NCBI GenBank assembly: GCA_016200895.1
Contig: JACQDX010000063.1
Location: 53,480 to 117,479, forward strand
Source of the DNA: Burkholderiales bacterium
GTDB taxonomy: Bacteria > Pseudomonadota > Gammaproteobacteria > Burkholderiales > Burkholderiaceae_D
Direction: 5' to 3'
Length of the DNA stretch: 64,000 nt
Positions 17,441 through 28,003 of this stretch are shown here, one piece after another. Every line of letters begins with the position of its first letter. Positions within the stretch are counted from its first letter, which is position 1. The position numbers and the translations under genes are program-made. The notes below the pieces were generated by a model. That model searched no databases. It was not told the DNA's origin and saw nothing but the letters and a program-made list of their open reading frames with translations.

Positions 17441-20400
17441 ATGATAAGTAATATTAAAGGTGATAATTATTCGCTCAGAAGCTTTGAGAGGAACGAACCT
17501 GCTAAATCACCCACATCTTCGCCCACTGACACGGTCAATAAGAATGTCACTCGCTCAAGCAGCAGAGACACGGTAGGCGGCACGACCTACTCGCAACGTA
17601 ATCATTACCTGCATATGAAGTTGCAAAACGATTTGAAAAAATCGGGGGCACCAGAATTGCAACTGAACTTGCCCAAAGATTCATTGATCGCCTCCTGGAA
17701 TGACTACCTGAAAGAGCAGACTGCGGGAAATCCAGTCAAAACAACTGAGACAGCAACATCTCCACGGCGCAGCTCAGAGTCACTGAACGACATATTCAAG
17801 CAAGGCATGAAGGGAGGCAGCAGTCATTCTCCTGCAGCTTCAATCACCAACCCGCAACACAAACCGGATACAGACAAGCTCACATCTAGCCTTGAGCAAA
17901 AAACCAGTTCCGAAAGCAAGCGACCTGCAAGCAGCAATTCCATGCAACGACAATTGCTCTCACAGCTCAAGGGCAATGAGCATGAGTCTGTCCCAAGCGC
18001 ACAAAAAACCCAGGCTACACCGGGCCCCGTGATTAATCCGGTGACAGGTGCAATCAACCGGGAGAACCTGGCAAAAACAGTGCGCGCTCTGATACAGGAA
18101 TTACCGCCAGTACCAGCCAGCCCGCTAGATTTGCGCGAAAAAAGAAGAGCAAAGATAGTTGAGCAGCTTCATTCCGTCCTGGCTTTGGCCACCAGCAAAA
18201 ATGGCCTGCCTGAAGATGAGCTGGGTTTAAAAATCCGGGAGAGCTTTTCGCAAGCGGCAAGCGACTCGAGAAAACTGGCACGCAATCTGGCTGGCTCGAC
18301 AATCCAGCGCGCCCTGTTCAAGCCTGAGCCTGAACTGGCATTGACATATAGCTGCATGGGTGCCCTGCTCACCGAATTGAAGCGCATACACCTGACTGCA
18401 GCAGCCCCTGCGATTCTGGACAAATATGCTGCGGCTGAAGCTAAAAATTTGGAAAACGCTGCACCGACGATAGATAAAGGTATTCCTGGTGCCAGCCTGG
18501 TGGTATCAAAAAGCATAGGTGCCAAGCATTCCTTCTTTGGCCTTGGTAATCTTGGTGGCAGCCTGCAAAAAAACAATGTCTTGAGCATTGATGAAGATGG
18601 TGATGCCAATTACTGGGAAATGCTGGGTGGACAAATCAAAGGTGGCTACGGTAATAAAATAAATGGCTGGGGTTACAATGCTAGCGGCAAAGTAAAAGCA
18701 GAATTTGGCACAAAATTCTATGAAACAGCAACAACCGCCGAGATGGCAAAATTGATTGCGAACATGCACGCAAATCAATTACTGAGCCAGGGTTCAGCTG
18801 GACAAAGCGCCGAAGCACTAACGAAGGTCAAAGAAACTTACAATAAAATTGCCAAATTCGTGGTTGGCAGGCGCTATGAAAGTGACGCCACAGAACCAAC
18901 ATACCTGAATGATGCAAAGCTCGCCAAAGGCTACAACACGGCAAAGCTGATGCACATTGCCAGCGCGGCAGACTCTATGCTGGGGCAAAAAAAGATAGCT
19001 GCATTGTTTGCGGCAGCCTATCCAAGTGCGACACAACTGGTGAATAAAAACCAGAGTGCCGAGACTGCTGATAAATTGCGCTCCCCCATCAATGCGTCTA
19101 TCCCTGATTCAGTGGGGTATGCCAACAATAAAACCATGCGACCGGCGATCAACAGCGTAACGGCAACTGCGGCCGCTGATATTGGAAAAAATCATCATGA
19201 TGGCAAGTGGTCTGCTGTTGGTGGCAAGGTCGGAGGTGAGCTGGTTGTCAAAAATCTGGCGATGCACATCAAGACAGCCGAGCCAGCGCATCGCTTGCTG
19301 GACCCGGTGCATCTGCATGATATGGCACAGACCATGGAAGTGCATCAGCGGCTGGAGAAACTAAACAATCCACGACTGCATTTATATCATTCCCTGCGCG
19401 ACATCATGGAACAGGGGGCGTCCGGTACAGTCAATAAATTACCGTCAGAGGCCCAGCATTTTTATGGCAACACTAGCGAGGTTCCCAAGCAATTCAGAAC
19501 GACCATTACCTCCCCTCATGTTGAGAAATTGGCCGGATTGACGTCTGCACTTGAAGAAGTGCACAAGATGTACAGCAACTACCTTGAAAATGCCAATCTT
19601 GTTTTAGCCAAACCAGACCGTTTCCTGCCGCTTCAGCTAAGGAATGAATTTCAGGCGAAAAGGGAAAAGGCTTACGACGCAATCAATACGGAAATCTGGC
19701 AAGGCGCAAATCCGCAAGGCGTGCAAGGCGCGTTGAAAGATCCTGAAAAATTTGTCGCTGAAAGCTATGATGGGATTTCCCTGGCACTGGCATCTGCCGG
19801 TACGCATCTGAGCTTGCTCAAGAGAGAAATAGCCAGGGAGGAGGCAAGCAATCCAACTGCAGATCCGGCTAAAAGAGAACAAAAAATTGCCGTGATTAAA
19901 GCTGCCGATCAAGAGTACACGAAGATACGTGAACTCATGGACTCGACCTTGTTGCCTATTAAACGTGAGACATTATCAGAGCATATGCTGCTGAAAGAAC
20001 GTGCGCTTTGGCAAAGGCAGGACTACTCGGCAAAACTGACGGGATCTGGTGGTTCAAATTTCAATGTCTCAGATACCCTGCCCGCACAAACTGGACAGAC
20101 AAAAGAAGATGGAGTACATAATCCCAGTTTCACGACACAGGTCGGAAATATGTCCATCTCGGTTGAAGCCAGAGTACAAAATGCTTCTTCGCAAATCAAT
20201 TCCGGGCGGCTGGGGCAATTCATCGTCCTGACGGTCAGCGCCAATGCAGGCCAGCCTATCACAGGCAAACTGGCAGAAAAAGGTTTGATGCTGGCACTGG
20301 AGAAGATGTATCCCGGCACATCATCCCAGGATTTACGGTCCATGTCAGAAGAAGCCTGCCAGCAATTGCGTGGTGTGCAAGGGGTAGTCGCTGATCAGGG

Positions 20401-22306
20401 AGCTGGTGCATCCATAGAATTGAAGCTGCACAGAATGCCGGAAGTAGGATCCAGGACACGCTTTGAAATGCAACGTATCCGTGGTCTGGCAAATACCGAT
20501 AGCGGCATGAGCATTTCCGTCCCTCTGGTGGTGACAAAAGCCGGGATAACTTCTTTGAGTCTAAGTAATAAAGATTCGACCACCTCCGTAGTGAATGAAA
20601 TTATTGGTCCAGATCTGAGTTATCTGATGCTGCGTTTTTCTGACTTGAAACAAATGCTGGACCTGGGAAAGAAAGATGACGCACCGCTGTCAGAGATGTT
20701 TGGTGCTAACCCACGGATAAAGAACCAGTATTTCGGCAACCCGGATTTATTCGTCAAACTGATAGACAAACATCAGGAATATCAGTCGATTAGCAAGGCT
20801 GGGTATGATATTTCCACCATGACCATGCCGAATGAATTCTTTTGGTATTTTGAGCAGGAGCCCTATAAGCGTGCCGCGACTATGGCGAACGAAGTGGCGC
20901 ATTTTACACCAGGGTCAAGCAAGGATAATAGCGACCCCTTTGCCAAGGCGCCTGAAAATTTATTGACCCAGATACGCAACATGAAATTGCCTGACGGTGT
21001 CGATTGGGAAAAGGAAAAAGCAGCAATCAGCAAATTGTCTTCTGTCGAACAACGCCTGGCTTATTTTGAGAGCCCCAATGGGCGTCATGTATTCGATCAT
21101 TTCGTCAACATCATTGATGTCACCAAGCAGGTCAATAGTGCGGCAATGGTACATGCAGAACACCGCAAGGATGGATTCAGCATCAAGACACCTCACGCTG
21201 AAATCGCAAAAGAGGTGACTGACACGATCACGCGCATGGATGCCAGGCACTCAAGCGAGAGAGGTCCCTTTGGCAAGTTAAAATCGGCTGTCGCAGATAT
21301 CAAGCGGCCTGAGAGAAAGACCCTGCGCGAGCTTAAGCCAGGCGAGCTTGAAATCATTTCAAAGAATATGACTGTCTCTGATCGTGTGAGAGTTGAGGCA
21401 CTCAAGGAACTGGCTAAGCGCTCAGCCCTGATCAAGACTGCTCCATTGGAAAAAAAATCGGAAGTGCCAGGCTCATTTAAAATCAGTGAAAAAATCAATG
21501 AAGCCAGCAAGAACATTTCCAGTTTGCAGAAAAGCTTTATCAACGGCATAGAGCAGGAGAAAACTGAAAAAAGTGCCAGCACTAAGGAATCTTTGAAATC
21601 CCCATTTGATGCAAAAGGGGCGACGATAGCAGCGAAGAAAATCACTGAGATGCAGGGAACTGCTTTTGGCAATCCGGGTAATGACGCCAACAAACTGGTC
21701 GCTGGCAGTATTTTACCAACACCCAGATCACAGGCAGGTACAGCATCTGACAACAGAGCCACGCAGGCAATCGCTGAAGAACGCGAGCGCATGGCAAAAT
21801 TGATGCCCAAAGTCGAAAGCTGGATGAAGGCAAGAAATATCGCGATCGTGCCAAATAACGGTGATAGCCTGAATTGCCTGATCATTTCTTTACTGCAGCA
21901 TGCCACCAAGGATTACACCTCACAACATACAGAAATGGCGACAAAATTACGCACAGCATTACAACAAAAATTTCCTGAAGTAGGAAGCCGGATGCTGTAT
22001 TCAGACGACGTGCCTTTCCGGGCGCTGGTGAATCATATCAATAAAAAATTTGATGTCAGTATGAATGTCTTGATTGTCCAACCGCATGAAAGTGGCACAC
22101 CGGTTGTATTGCCCGCCAATCAGACAGGGAAAAATGATGTTGTCATTATTCAAAAAGCTGCACATTATGAAGCGGTCACCATGGCATCTGGTGCAAACCT
22201 GCAAAGCAATTCTGATCTCTTGAATATCCCTAATGTACCCAGTTCGAGGTTAAGCCAAATCTCTGACAGATTGACGGCGAAGACTGATCCAACGCGCAAA
22301 CTTTAG
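17441..22306 (+). CDS. Giant effector-like protein with OTU-like C-terminal protease domain
   Basis: A 1621-residue protein that I cannot assign to a named family. The first 200 or so residues are Ser/Thr/Pro-rich and predicted disordered, with no Sec signal or membrane segment, as in type III secreted effectors. The middle contains Gly-rich segments (GGQIKGGYGNKINGWGY; GKWSAVGGKVGGELVV), a beta-rich stretch near residues 910-1050, and long charged helices. Residues about 1460-1585 look like an OTU/papain-like cysteine protease: D1475-S-L-N-C1479 matches the D-x-x-N-C nucleophile motif, and H1575 lies in AAHYEAV after a hydrophobic strand (DVVIIQ). OTU domains cleave ubiquitin chains, suggesting a eukaryotic target. 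It is monocistronic with an AT-rich upstream region; no secretion genes or chaperone are adjacent. Confidence 0.72.
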   Translation: MISNIKGDNYSLRSFERNEPAKSPTSSPTDTVNKNVTRSSSRDTVGGTTYSQRNHYLHMKLQNDLKKSGAPELQLNLPKDSLIASWNDYLKEQTAGNPVKTTETATSPRRSSESLNDIFKQGMKGGSSHSPAASITNPQHKPDTDKLTSSLEQKTSSESKRPASSNSMQRQLLSQLKGNEHESVPSAQKTQATPGPVINPVTGAINRENLAKTVRALIQELPPVPASPLDLREKRRAKIVEQLHSVLALATSKNGLPEDELGLKIRESFSQAASDSRKLARNLAGSTIQRALFKPEPELALTYSCMGALLTELKRIHLTAAAPAILDKYAAAEAKNLENAAPTIDKGIPGASLVVSKSIGAKHSFFGLGNLGGSLQKNNVLSIDEDGDANYWEMLGGQIKGGYGNKINGWGYNASGKVKAEFGTKFYETATTAEMAKLIANMHANQLLSQGSAGQSAEALTKVKETYNKIAKFVVGRRYESDATEPTYLNDAKLAKGYNTAKLMHIASAADSMLGQKKIAALFAAAYPSATQLVNKNQSAETADKLRSPINASIPDSVGYANNKTMRPAINSVTATAAADIGKNHHDGKWSAVGGKVGGELVVKNLAMHIKTAEPAHRLLDPVHLHDMAQTMEVHQRLEKLNNPRLHLYHSLRDIMEQGASGTVNKLPSEAQHFYGNTSEVPKQFRTTITSPHVEKLAGLTSALEEVHKMYSNYLENANLVLAKPDRFLPLQLRNEFQAKREKAYDAINTEIWQGANPQGVQGALKDPEKFVAESYDGISLALASAGTHLSLLKREIAREEASNPTADPAKREQKIAVIKAADQEYTKIRELMDSTLLPIKRETLSEHMLLKERALWQRQDYSAKLTGSGGSNFNVSDTLPAQTGQTKEDGVHNPSFTTQVGNMSISVEARVQNASSQINSGRLGQFIVLTVSANAGQPITGKLAEKGLMLALEKMYPGTSSQDLRSMSEEACQQLRGVQGVVADQGAGASIELKLHRMPEVGSRTRFEMQRIRGLANTDSGMSISVPLVVTKAGITSLSLSNKDSTTSVVNEIIGPDLSYLMLRFSDLKQMLDLGKKDDAPLSEMFGANPRIKNQYFGNPDLFVKLIDKHQEYQSISKAGYDISTMTMPNEFFWYFEQEPYKRAATMANEVAHFTPGSSKDNSDPFAKAPENLLTQIRNMKLPDGVDWEKEKAAISKLSSVEQRLAYFESPNGRHVFDHFVNIIDVTKQVNSAAMVHAEHRKDGFSIKTPHAEIAKEVTDTITRMDARHSSERGPFGKLKSAVADIKRPERKTLRELKPGELEIISKNMTVSDRVRVEALKELAKRSALIKTAPLEKKSEVPGSFKISEKINEASKNISSLQKSFINGIEQEKTEKSASTKESLKSPFDAKGATIAAKKITEMQGTAFGNPGNDANKLVAGSILPTPRSQAGTASDNRATQAIAEERERMAKLMPKVESWMKARNIAIVPNNGDSLNCLIISLLQHATKDYTSQHTEMATKLRTALQQKFPEVGSRMLYSDDVPFRALVNHINKKFDVSMNVLIVQPHESGTPVVLPANQTGKNDVVIIQKAAHYEAVTMASGANLQSNSDLLNIPNVPSSRLSQISDRLTAKTDPTRKL

Positions 22307-22379
22307 TCGGCAAGGAACACGTTTCATTTGCCAAAAAATATGTTCCCATCTATGAATTGAACCCCCGAAAAAACCGGAC

Positions 22380-25253
22380 TTATTTTTTGGGCTCTGCAAT
22401 AACATTCCCTTCAAGCCCGGCTTTTTTTTCGTGCTCGCCCTCCACCAAGACAGTCACTTGCGCTGGCCCTGTGACGGCGGGCAAGTCCACGCTGAGATCG
22501 CCTGTGCTCACAGAAGTTTTGACTCCCAGCAATTTACCATTCAACCACACCTCTGCCTTGCCATTGATGCGTGAGAAAAGCAGGCGAGCTTTGCCGCTGC
22601 CCAGCTTTTGATCCAGCGTAAAATTGCTGCGGAACAGGTGGAAGTGATTCGCCTTGCTATCACTCCCCTTGGTATCAACTTCCAGCATGGGAGGCTGGCC
22701 CCAGCTCCAGGTATTCATATCATTGTCCGCCAATGTCTGATTGGGATCAGGTAGCGTGGTAAATGCTGGTGAGATACGCCAGTTTTGTAGATATAGCATG
22801 GGTGCATCGCTAACTGCGACGAAAGGAGTGCCCACAGTTTTTTGCACTGGGATGCGCACACTGGCTGCTGTCAACCCAGGTGCTGTAGCGGTAATCAGCA
22901 GCTCACCACTGCGGTCAAAATGACTTTGCACGATGAGTTGTGCCAGGCCATTAAACAACTTGCGTGTCTTGCCTTTTTCATCTTCATGCGAATTCGGATC
23001 TCCATTACCATGACCTATGGGCTGCCCTGCACCGGACACTTCAAAACTGATCAGGCTATTATCGACAGGAACGGCACGGCCCTGTGCATCCAGTGCACGC
23101 ACGGTAATGGGCATGGCGTCGCGGCCATCACCTGCCAGTGATGCACGGTCAGGCAAGAGTTCCAATGCAACGGCCTTGCCTGTGGTTTCTACGCTGGTGC
23201 GTACTACTTCCTTGCCGCCCTTGTAGCCAAATGCTTCCAGCTTGCCAGGTTCATACGCGACCTGGAAAGTATTCATGCGATAAGGATCAACTTGCTGCTC
23301 ACCCAGCTCGCGGCCATTCAGAATCAGTTTGACACGTTCGACATTGGCCATGACCATGACGCGGATTTCTTTGCCTTTCTGGCCTTGCCAGTTCCAGTGG
23401 GGTGCGATGTGGATCAAAGGTCTGTCCTTGATCCACTGCACCTGATGCATGTAGTAAGCAGTTTTGGGAAAACCATTCATATCCATGATGCCGAATACTG
23501 AACTCACTGAGGGCCACTCATGCGGCGTTGGCTCACCACGGTAATCAAAGCCAGTCCAGACAAAGCCGCCTGCTACATAGGGGCGGCTGTCTATGGCTTG
23601 CCAGGCGTCGCGGTGACTATTGCCCCATTTGGCAAAGTCGTCGTCATAACTGGCAACGATATTCTTGCTTTTATCGGTCGTGAATTCACCACGTGTCATG
23701 AAGGCCGAGGTATCTTCTGCGCTGGTGAATGGTTTGTTGGGATTGGCCTTGTGATAGCGGTCATAGTCAGGCACCTGGTAATTGGCACCCAGCACATCGA
23801 CGGCATGTGAGACATTCAGTGCGGTAAAGAAGCCGCCATTCATCGCTGCAGTAACCGGGCGGGTATCATCCAGCACCTTGACTGCCGCGGTCATACGACG
23901 TGCCATTTCATAACCGACTTCTGTACCCTGTACCGGTTCTTCATTAAACACTGACCACAGGATGACACCAGGGTGATGACGATCACGCTTCACCATCCAT
24001 TCAAGTTGTTTCATATAGTCTGATGAAGGATTGAAATTGCGGTTTTCATCCATCACCAGAAAGCCCATGCGGTCTACCATATCCAGGACTTCAGGGGCCG
24101 GTGCATTGTGGGAAAAGCGTATGGCATTCACACCCAGTTCTTTCAGGCGACGCAGGCGATATTCCCAGATGGAATCTGGCACGGCCACGCCGACACCTGC
24201 ATGATCCTGATGCAGGCATACACCCTGCAATTTCACATGCTGATCATTGAGGAAAAGACCTTGCCGGGCATCAAAGCGTATGCTGCGAAAGCCGGTTTTG
24301 AGGCTCACCTCATCGATTGCCTTGTCATCTTGTAGCACCACTGTTTTAACACGATACAGTGCCGGTTTATCCAGCGTCCAGCGTTGTGGCTGATTGATAG
24401 TTACTGGCAATTGAGCGACAGCCTGGCCAAGCACGGGCACACTGACAGACTGGGTCTTGCTGGAAATCACTTTATCATCGGGACTAAAGACCGTGACTTC
24501 GACCTTGACCTTGGCTGCCTGCTTGCCGCTGTTGTTCAGATTCACAGCTACCGGTATTAGCCATTGCCTGTCGTTGATTTGTTTTGGCGTTGCATGCACA
24601 CCGTCAGTCACGATGTGGACAGGATCGGATTTAAGTAACCATGTGTGGCGGTAGACGCCTGCACCTTCATACCACCAGCCTTCCATCTGCTCGGCATCGA
24701 CACGAATGGCAATGGTATTACTGGCATCGCCATAGCGCAGGTAGGGAGTGATATCGATATTGCTGGCATTGTAGCCAGACCAGTTGCGGAGCACGATATT
24801 GCCATTCACCCAGATACTGGCATGGGTGGCAATGCCGTCAAACTGCAATTCAAAGTAGCGACCACGTTCACTTTCATCCACCAGCAGATAACGGCGATAC
24901 CAGGCAATGCCACGTGGCCTATAGCCTTGCGAGATATTCGCCTTGGGATCGAATGGGCCTTCCACTGCCCAGTCATGCGGCAAGTTCAATTTGCGCCAAT
25001 CGCTGTCATTGTATTTTGTACCTGCCGCACCCTGGGCATTGCCCGCCTTGGCATTACCATAAGTAGCACTATGGCCGACAATGTCTGGCATTGGGATATC
25101 GCCCAGATGGAATAACCAGCCTCTGTCCAGTGACAGGCGTTCACGCCCCGATGCGGCAAAGGCTGAAGTCGTCGATAAAAATGAGATCAGGACCAGGCAG
25201 CTGATGACACACAGCCGCCATCCCTGCCTGAGTGATTTGATGATAGTTAGCAT
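22380..25253 (-). CDS. Exported glycoside hydrolase family 2 (beta-galactosidase type)
   Basis: A 957-residue enzyme with a signal peptide (LCVISCLVLISFLSTTSAFA). A GH2 sugar-binding domain (LNLPHDWAVEGPFD, YRRYL, FDGIATHASIWVNG), an immunoglobulin-like domain and the TIM barrel follow: GVCLHQDHAGVG, IRFSHNAPAPEVLDMVDR, the acid/base Glu at E438 in WSVFNEEP, and the GFVWTGFDYRGEPTPHEWPS segment. A DUF4982-like and further beta-sandwich domains form the C-terminus, ending in a jelly-roll with EVWLNGKLLG. The likely role is cleaving beta-linked galactosides or related sugars in the periplasm or outside the cell. No transporter or regulator for sugars is adjacent, so the substrate is unknown. 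Confidence 0.92.
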   Translation of the reverse strand: MLTIIKSLRQGWRLCVISCLVLISFLSTTSAFAASGRERLSLDRGWLFHLGDIPMPDIVGHSATYGNAKAGNAQGAAGTKYNDSDWRKLNLPHDWAVEGPFDPKANISQGYRPRGIAWYRRYLLVDESERGRYFELQFDGIATHASIWVNGNIVLRNWSGYNASNIDITPYLRYGDASNTIAIRVDAEQMEGWWYEGAGVYRHTWLLKSDPVHIVTDGVHATPKQINDRQWLIPVAVNLNNSGKQAAKVKVEVTVFSPDDKVISSKTQSVSVPVLGQAVAQLPVTINQPQRWTLDKPALYRVKTVVLQDDKAIDEVSLKTGFRSIRFDARQGLFLNDQHVKLQGVCLHQDHAGVGVAVPDSIWEYRLRRLKELGVNAIRFSHNAPAPEVLDMVDRMGFLVMDENRNFNPSSDYMKQLEWMVKRDRHHPGVILWSVFNEEPVQGTEVGYEMARRMTAAVKVLDDTRPVTAAMNGGFFTALNVSHAVDVLGANYQVPDYDRYHKANPNKPFTSAEDTSAFMTRGEFTTDKSKNIVASYDDDFAKWGNSHRDAWQAIDSRPYVAGGFVWTGFDYRGEPTPHEWPSVSSVFGIMDMNGFPKTAYYMHQVQWIKDRPLIHIAPHWNWQGQKGKEIRVMVMANVERVKLILNGRELGEQQVDPYRMNTFQVAYEPGKLEAFGYKGGKEVVRTSVETTGKAVALELLPDRASLAGDGRDAMPITVRALDAQGRAVPVDNSLISFEVSGAGQPIGHGNGDPNSHEDEKGKTRKLFNGLAQLIVQSHFDRSGELLITATAPGLTAASVRIPVQKTVGTPFVAVSDAPMLYLQNWRISPAFTTLPDPNQTLADNDMNTWSWGQPPMLEVDTKGSDSKANHFHLFRSNFTLDQKLGSGKARLLFSRINGKAEVWLNGKLLGVKTSVSTGDLSVDLPAVTGPAQVTVLVEGEHEKKAGLEGNVIAEPKK

Positions 25254-25370
25254 ATGCCCGCATCCTTGATTAGTGCAGGATATTTTATGAGAGTATGCTC
25301 ACCGCAGATGCCAGACTGAGAAAGAATCAAGACATTGACTGATCTCAATAGAAGCTCAGGTCTGATAAGC

Positions 25371-27404
25371 TTACAAATCACCGCCACGCTGTGCAGCTGC
25401 TGGCAGGGTGAACCAGAACACGGTACGCATGCCGGGTTCAGATTCAAAGCCTATGCTACCGCCCATGGTTTCCACCAGGTTTTTGGTGATATTCAAGCCC
25501 AGGCCAGCGCCACCAAGATTCTTTTCGCCATGCTCTTCTGCCTGGGCGAACTTGCCAAAAATGCGGGGGCGGAATTCTTCTGGTATGCCGGCACCATGGT
25601 CTTCTACTTCTATCTTGAAAATGTCATCGTGATACTTGAGACGGATTTCTATTTGCTCGTGTTCGGGTGAATATTTGGCGGCATTCGACAAGAGATTGGC
25701 AAACACTTGCATGATGCGGTCAGTGTCGCCCATGACCCAGGCGGACTTGGGGCACTCAGTCAGCATGAATGACGTCTGGCGTTCTTGTGCATAGCCAGTA
25801 TTTGCCTCGATAGCCTGCAGTGCCAGGGCAGTAAGATCAACGCGCTGGATTTCGAAACGCATATGGCCAGAAGTAATTTTCTCCATATCGAGAATATCAT
25901 TGACCAGGCCAGTCAGGCGCTTGCTATTGTCGTGGGCTATGCGCACCAGGTGCAGGGCTTTGGGTGAGAGTTCTGTCAGCGTGCCGGACTCCAGCAAACC
26001 CAGCGCCCCCCTGATGGACGTAATCGGCGTGCGCAATTCATGGCTGACGGTGGAAATGAAGGCGGCCTTCATGTTATCCATTTGCTTGCGCTCAGTGATA
26101 TCACGTGCAATAGTTGATGCGGCAATGACATTTTGGTCGCTGTCATGTACTGGCGACATGGCAACGGAGAGCTGGATTTTTTTGCCATTTTTGCGCATGC
26201 CTGTGACTTCAAAATGGCTGATGCGTTCGCCTTTGATGATGCTGCTCAAACGTGCAGAGCTGGCGATGACATCGTCATCTGAATACAGTAGTCTGGAAGA
26301 CCGGTCCAGTACTTCGTCTGCACGATACCCAAACAGTTTTTCTGCGCCGGCATTCCAACTGTTGATGATGCCATCCAGCGATTCACCTATGATGGCATCT
26401 TCAGAACTGTCTATGATTGCTGATAACCGTACGAGTTTTGCTGCCGCTTGCAATTGCCTCTCAAACTGCCTTACGATGACGCCGCCAAAGATCAGCAAAA
26501 TGATGATTAACACGGCATTACCGATAATTTGCACGATGGCGCTGGAGCGCCATCCTTCCAGTACCTCTTCCCTGGACAAGGCGGCAACGGCAATCAGCGG
26601 AAATTGCTCCAGACGGCTATAGCCAACAATACGTTCGATGCGGTCTATTCTGGACACAGTGGAGAACGTGCCTGAACTGGTGGCCGCAATTTGTTCGCGG
26701 AAGATGGGGCTGTTAATGTACTTTTTGCCCAGCGCACCAACAATCAGCGGTCTGCGCAATACCAGAGTGCCATCATCTGCCAGCATGGCGATGGAACCCT
26801 TTTTACCCAGATTGATACTGTTGAAATATTTAAGCAAATAATCAACATCGATAAGCGCCAGGACGATGCCAGCGTAATCGCCATTTTTTTGATTCAGGCG
26901 GCGCGACATCAAAAAAACCCAACTGCCATCCTGTATCACCTTGGCTGATTTACTGATATACCATTTACCCTCTGTATGAGTCTGATGGTGGGTAAAATTA
27001 TCGCGTTCCAGTTCACTGATCTGCGTAAAGTCCGGGCTGCTTGATGCCATGACCTTACCATCACCGTCTATGACGGTCATGAATTTTAACTGGTGCAGAT
27101 TATCCATCTCATGCTTCAGAGATAGCGTGAGTTTTTCGCGCTGCTGCATATAGCTGGCATCCTGCTCCAGCCTGTCCATGACAGAAATAATGGCTGCGTC
27201 AACTGCCCTGAGCGTATCACCAGAATGCTGCGCCATCGCCTGCGCCAGATTACCGGCAGCAACGTCACCGACGCGCACCGCCGTGTCATGAGTTTCCCAC
27301 ATTTGCCAGATGCTATTCCCTATCAATACAGTGCATACCAGCGCAATGAACATATACATGGCCAACTTGATAGATGTTCGCTTTACTGGCATTAGGGTAT
27401 TCAT
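25371..27404 (-). CDS. Membrane sensor histidine kinase with Cache and PAS domains
   Basis: A 677-residue sensor kinase. TM1 (LAMYMFIALVCTVLIGNSI) is followed by an extracytoplasmic double-Cache-like region (DGDGKVMASSSPDF, GIVLALIDVDYLLKYF, ADDGTLVLRRP) and TM2 (IIGNAVLIIILLIFGGVIV). A PAS domain follows (IIDSSEDAIIGESLDGII, with DITERKQ at its end), then HisKA with the phospho-accepting His in FISTVSHELRTPITSIRG. The HATPase has N, G1 and G2 boxes (NLLSNAAKYSP, VEDHGAGIP, GGAGLGLNITKNL). No response regulator lies next to it, so it is an orphan kinase whose partner is elsewhere. The ribosome-binding site is weak. Confidence 0.92.
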   Translation of the reverse strand: MNTLMPVKRTSIKLAMYMFIALVCTVLIGNSIWQMWETHDTAVRVGDVAAGNLAQAMAQHSGDTLRAVDAAIISVMDRLEQDASYMQQREKLTLSLKHEMDNLHQLKFMTVIDGDGKVMASSSPDFTQISELERDNFTHHQTHTEGKWYISKSAKVIQDGSWVFLMSRRLNQKNGDYAGIVLALIDVDYLLKYFNSINLGKKGSIAMLADDGTLVLRRPLIVGALGKKYINSPIFREQIAATSSGTFSTVSRIDRIERIVGYSRLEQFPLIAVAALSREEVLEGWRSSAIVQIIGNAVLIIILLIFGGVIVRQFERQLQAAAKLVRLSAIIDSSEDAIIGESLDGIINSWNAGAEKLFGYRADEVLDRSSRLLYSDDDVIASSARLSSIIKGERISHFEVTGMRKNGKKIQLSVAMSPVHDSDQNVIAASTIARDITERKQMDNMKAAFISTVSHELRTPITSIRGALGLLESGTLTELSPKALHLVRIAHDNSKRLTGLVNDILDMEKITSGHMRFEIQRVDLTALALQAIEANTGYAQERQTSFMLTECPKSAWVMGDTDRIMQVFANLLSNAAKYSPEHEQIEIRLKYHDDIFKIEVEDHGAGIPEEFRPRIFGKFAQAEEHGEKNLGGAGLGLNITKNLVETMGGSIGFESEPGMRTVFWFTLPAAAQRGGDL

Positions 27405-27601
27405 TCAAGATTGATAAGAAAGGAAATCTGGCCTGCGGGCAATATCGTGACGCACGCGTATTGTAAGTTGTCTGCCCTGAATAGGCGAATGTATCGCCCA
27501 CCCCACTTGCCACCTGAAAATAAAGTGTTGGCTCGTGTGACAGAAATTGTTTTCTTAATAGGACTTACTGAAACCTCTTTACCAAAAAATATATTTCCAT
27601 T

Positions 27602-27619
27602 ATTCTCGAAATATAGAAT
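27602..27619. promoter_or_regulatory. Candidate ArsR operator dyad
   Basis: ATTCT (27602-27606) and AGAAT (27615-27619) form a dyad with an 8-bp spacer in the AT-rich leader, 28 bp before arsR. ArsR repressors bind short AT-rich dyads over their own promoter, so this is a reasonable autoregulatory site. Confidence 0.35.
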
Positions 27620-27646
27620 TAATTTTAAATTGCCAAAGAAAAGACG

Positions 27647-27976
27647 ATGGAAACCAAAAAAGTATTATTAGCCCTGGCTGCCCTGGCTCAAGAATCACGT
27701 TTGGCTCTGTTCCGTCTACTGGTACAGGTGGGGCCTGCGGGGCTGGCGGCCAGCAAGATCAGTGAACAACTGGGCATCCCTCCTTCTTCCCTGTCTTTTC
27801 ATTTAAAAGAGTTATCACATGCCGACCTGGTGCAGTCGCACCAGATCGGGCGTTTTGTCATTTACTCTGCAAACATGGACACGATGAACCAGATGCTGGG
27901 CTTTTTGACGGAGAACTGTTGCGGTGGTAACCCTTGCTCGCCAGTAAGCGTGCAGGCGTGTGTGGCAACTGTATAA
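27647..27976 (+). CDS. arsR: ArsR-family arsenic-responsive repressor
   Basis: A 109-residue winged helix-turn-helix repressor: LAALAQESRLALFRLLVQ, then ISEQLGIPPSSLSFHLKEL as the recognition helix region. It lacks the ELCVCDL metal site of the E. coli type. Instead it carries C91, C92 and C97 (ENCCGGNPC) plus a further Cys near the C-terminus. This resembles the Acidithiobacillus ferrooxidans type, in which a CC...C set near the C-terminus binds As(III). It would repress the downstream aqpS-arsC-arsH genes until arsenite binds. It is the first gene of the operon. Confidence 0.92.
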   Translation: METKKVLLALAALAQESRLALFRLLVQVGPAGLAASKISEQLGIPPSSLSFHLKELSHADLVQSHQIGRFVIYSANMDTMNQMLGFLTENCCGGNPCSPVSVQACVATV

Positions 27977-28003
27977 ATGGCTGCAATCTGTATCGAGGAA
28001 CTT

